Positions 61,890-64,000 of a stretch of DNA of 64,000 bases are shown here, piece after piece. The notes under the pieces were generated by a model. The model saw only the letters and a program-made list of their open reading frames with translations. It had not been told where the DNA came from and did not search any database. Made by a program: the position numbers and the translations under genes. Source of the stretch: Labrenzia sp. OB1 (GTDB lineage Bacteria; Pseudomonadota; Alphaproteobacteria; Rhizobiales; Stappiaceae); the NCBI RefSeq assembly GCF_001624695.1, contig NZ_JSEP01000007.1, positions 223,330 through 287,329 of the forward strand, read 5' to 3'. Every line of letters starts with the position of its first letter. The stretch's first letter is position 1.

Positions 61890-63260
61890 TCAGCGAATGA
61901 TCACTTCGTCGCCCAGAGTCGCCTTCATTTCGGCTTCGACTTCGGCCACGGCCTCTGCCGGGGTCCTGGTGCCGGTCCAGGCGGTTTCCAGACCCTTGAA
62001 CATGATCTGGGAGAACTGGCCGTAACCGGTGTGGTTCGGCTGCGCGTTGGCCTGGCCGAGCAGACGCTCGGTGGCTTCCGCCGCCCAGCGGTCGTTGGCA
62101 TAGAGTTCGATGTTGGACTGTTCCCTGGCAATGCCGAGGTGAGCCGACTTGATCGCATGCAGCGTGTTGATGCGCGGCTCGGACGCGATCTTGATCAGCT
62201 GGGCTGCAATTTCGACATCGTCCTCATCGTCCTGCGCGGTCAGGAGATAGGCCAGCGGATGGGTGATGGTGTTGGCGCGGCCATTTTCATTGCCGGCCGG
62301 GATCAGCGTGAACTGGATGTTGCCGAAGAAATCGTCGAGGCCTTCCTTGCCGGTGTAGCGGGCATAGTGCCAGGTGCCGCCGTGCCAGGTGGCCGCCTTG
62401 CCGCTGGCCACTTCCGCGTACCACTGGTCCCACTCGGTGCCGATGTGGTTCTTGCGGGTGACCTTCGCCTCAACGGCATCGACGAAAAACTGGTAGAAGT
62501 CGGTCATCGCCTGCTTGTCGAGCAGCAGCTTGCCGGTGTCCTTGTCGAGCAGCTCACCGCCGAAGGACTGGTAGAACTGGGCGTAGTCCGGGCCGTTGGA
62601 AACGCGCGGGTAGAAGCCGTAACCTTCTTCCACGAGCTCCATCTCGACAGCCTTTTTGGCGTCTTCCAGAACGTTGGCGAGCGTGTATTCGCCGGATTCG
62701 ACCTTGGCCGGCAGAGCTTCGATCTCCGCGTCCGAGTAGCCGAGCTGTTTCATGGTGTCCTTCCAGAAGAAGAACGGACGGCTTTCCGCATCCTGCGGCA
62801 GGCCGTAGACGACGTCGTTGTAGGACGTGATCTCGACCAGGTTGTCATAAAGGTTGTTCAGCGGCCAGGCGTCCATGTCGACATAGTCCTCGACCGGAAC
62901 GATCAGGCCCGCCTGGCTCCACGGAGCGATGTCCAAGTGGCTGGTGACGACAATGTTCGGCGCATCGCCGGCTTCGGCGGCCAGTGTCACGGCCTGCTTG
63001 AAGGCAGCCCAGTCGGCAAAGTCGCGTTTCTTCTCGACCGTGATGTTCAGCTCTTCGCCGAGGATCTCGTATTCGCGTTCCAGCATGTCCGCCGCCATCT
63101 CGATGGCATCGAGCCGGTAGACGTCACTGTCGTTGGTCCCCCCGGCCCAAACGGTGATGGTCAGGTCTTTCGCGAAGGCGTCACCGGCAAAGGATGCCGC
63201 GGTGACGGCCAGAACGGCAGCCGCTGTGGACTGGCGCAGTTTTGAAACTAGAGTTGTCAT
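61890..63260 (-). CDS. ABC transporter substrate-binding protein
   Basis: A 456-residue family 1 binding protein with a signal peptide (LRQSTAAAVLAVTAASFAGDAFA, cleavage near residue 31). The mature part has TITVWAGGTNDSDVYRLDAIEMAADML, NIVVTSHLDIAPWSQAGLIVPVEDYVDMDAW and YNDVVYGLPQDAESRPFFFWKDTM. With a GDPD in the operon, a glycerophosphodiester or glycoside-phosphate ligand is a reasonable guess. First gene of the operon, start ATG 63260. Confidence 0.9.
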   Translation of the reverse strand: MTTLVSKLRQSTAAAVLAVTAASFAGDAFAKDLTITVWAGGTNDSDVYRLDAIEMAADMLEREYEILGEELNITVEKKRDFADWAAFKQAVTLAAEAGDAPNIVVTSHLDIAPWSQAGLIVPVEDYVDMDAWPLNNLYDNLVEITSYNDVVYGLPQDAESRPFFFWKDTMKQLGYSDAEIEALPAKVESGEYTLANVLEDAKKAVEMELVEEGYGFYPRVSNGPDYAQFYQSFGGELLDKDTGKLLLDKQAMTDFYQFFVDAVEAKVTRKNHIGTEWDQWYAEVASGKAATWHGGTWHYARYTGKEGLDDFFGNIQFTLIPAGNENGRANTITHPLAYLLTAQDDEDDVEIAAQLIKIASEPRINTLHAIKSAHLGIAREQSNIELYANDRWAAEATERLLGQANAQPNHTGYGQFSQIMFKGLETAWTGTRTPAEAVAEVEAEMKATLGDEVIIR

Positions 63261-63326
63261 CTGATCTCGCCTGCTGTCTGTTGCGCGGCGTCCCTCCCGG
63301 AGGCGCCAAGCGCAGTATAGGTATTT

Positions 63327-63344
63327 TTTGCACACGTGTGCAAA
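63327..63344. promoter_or_regulatory. Perfect LacI-type operator
   Basis: TTTGCACACGTGTGCAAA is an 18-base perfect palindrome with the central CG of LacI/GalR-family sites. It lies 66 bases before the binding-protein start, which fits repression of the six-gene operon by its own LacI-family regulator. Confidence 0.85.
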
Positions 63345-63806
63345 CGCCGTTCTAAAGCGGGCAGATTACGGAGATATGACAATAGGACGGGAAATCGAAA
63401 TTCCGGCTGCGAATGAAGCGAAAGAGCGGATATTGCAACCGGTGTCCGGTCAGGCGAAGAGATCGATACGGTCTCAGCCATCCCGGCTTGCGCTGTTTCT
63501 CCCTGACAGCAAGATCATCACATTTGACTGGATAGATGCAGCAAAGACTGGCGTCATCCCCTGCCTCGCTTCGCTCGCCTGAAACCCGAACCACATTTTT
63601 CCTGCGTCATGCCATGGCTTGACCATGGCACCCATGCCGCTTCATCGCCCCGGCCTTCAGCTTCACCTGTTCAAATGTCACGGCATGGATTGCAGGGTCT
63701 GGCCCACTGCTGTCCGGTTTAAAAATCTAGACAGAGCGCATGACATTGATTCTACTCGGTTTCAGACGTTTGGCCGCGTTTGAGACACGAACAGAGGATC
63801 AATGTC
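63345..63806. other. Intergenic region upstream of the IS4 element
   Basis: About 460 bases with no supported gene. Apart from the hairpin at 63610 and the start of the IS element, nothing recognisable was seen. A frame at 63328-63582 lacks family features and begins inside the operator. Confidence 0.5.
63610..63630. repeat. Short palindrome, REP-like
   Basis: TGCCATGG and CCATGGCA form an 8-bp stem with loop CTTGA. Such CATGGTCAAGCCATG hairpins are common intergenic repeats in related genomes. Confidence 0.55.
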
Positions 63807-63812
63807 ATGCGC
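63736..63812. promoter_or_regulatory. Inverted repeat sequestering the transposase start
   Basis: A 15-bp perfect inverted pair, GCGCATGACATTGAT at 63736-63750 and its complement at 63798-63812. The right arm includes the transposase ATG (63807-63809). A read-through transcript would fold and hide the start. Confidence 0.65.
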
Positions 63813-64000
63813 CATCACAATAGCGTTTTTCATCAAGTGCTGAAGCATGTTCCTTGGGGCGAGTTCAATCGCCTTGTGGATGAGCATAAAGCGGACCACC
63901 GCGTCCGCCGTTTGACGACGAAGACCCAGTTTCTGGCCCTTTTGTTCGGCCAGCTTGCAGGCGCGCAGAGCCTCAGGGAGATTGAGACCGGTCTGATGAG
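63807..64000 (+). CDS. IS4-family transposase (DUF4372 N-terminal domain), partial
   Basis: The first 64 codons of a transposase cut by the window end: MRHHNSVFHQVLKHVPWGEF, then VRRLTTKTQFLALLFGQLAG and SLREIETGLMS. This is the DUF4372 domain that begins many IS4-family transposases. The left IS end probably lies near 63708-63730, where TGTCCGGTTTAAAA begins. The catalytic DDE part is outside the window, so activity cannot be judged. Confidence 0.85.
   Translation, partial: MRHHNSVFHQVLKHVPWGEFNRLVDEHKADHRVRRLTTKTQFLALLFGQLAGAQSLREIETGLM

Noticed and set aside
63328..63582. 84-codon frame after the LacI operator
   Set aside because: It begins within the operator palindrome and has no family features.

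Overview
The window is typical alphaproteobacterial chromosome: GC-rich, densely packed, with many solute-binding-protein transporters (two TRAP systems, three ABC systems), HyuB/PxpABC, RraA, DUF2161 and DgcN/DgcA proteins and a Zur-type box. Content and style suggest a marine, Roseibium/Labrenzia-like member of the Hyphomicrobiales. That placement is inference; there is no rRNA, tRNA or phylogenetic marker to test it. Almost the whole window is a chain of uptake-plus-catabolism modules, each with its own regulator and separated by mobile-element debris.

Region 1 (1-12.5 kb): the tail of a hydantoinase/oxoprolinase B gene, then a minus-strand run of aminotransferase, SDR, pxpA, a BCCP-like protein lacking the biotin lysine, pxpC, pxpB, accC and accB. 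Biotin carboxylase + BCCP + PxpB/PxpC are the same parts as a urea/guanidine carboxylase, here as separate polypeptides beside a lactam hydrolase. A RraA-family gene, a TRAP transporter and a LysR regulator complete it.

Region 2 (12.7-33.6 kb): an amino-sugar region. nagK-nagA-SIS deaminase-gntR diverges from a Gfo/Idh dehydrogenase plus sugar ABC transporter, with two matching operator-like sites between them. It continues with a D-threonine-aldolase/D-serine-dehydratase-like enzyme, an M81 (MlrC) protein, an NTF2-like protein, RidA, an RpiR regulator, an SDR, a GH20 hexosaminidase, a second M81 protein, an MFS carrier and CutC. A 149-bp MITE-like element lies between the SDR and GH20.

Region 3 (33.6-44.1 kb): DUF2161, then two 580-bp IS6-family deletion derivatives in direct orientation with the same internal deletion. 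They flank a complete catabolic module: M20, M24 and Asp/Glu-racemase-like enzymes, two tail-to-tail Lrp/AsnC regulators, a diaminopropionate-ammonia-lyase-like enzyme and a TRAP transporter. The layout resembles ectoine catabolism gene sets but the enzymes are not the same.

Region 4 (44.1-51.4 kb): LysR regulator, amino-acid ABC transporter, DgcN, DgcA and a D-amino-acid transaminase: a D-glutamate/D-amino-acid utilization operon.

Region 5 (51.6-56 kb): small envelope genes (Tat-exported intradiol-dioxygenase-like protein, b-type cytochrome, YkuD L,D-transpeptidase), a REP-like palindrome, a 20.5-copy octanucleotide repeat, a zinT gene with a perfect Zur-like box but an in-frame amber codon, and a CMD-family protein.

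Region 6 (56-64 kb): LacI regulator, a double-domain GDPD and a four-gene ABC transporter preceded by a perfect 18-bp LacI-type operator; the window ends in the start of an IS4-family transposase. No CRISPR array, tRNA or rRNA was seen.
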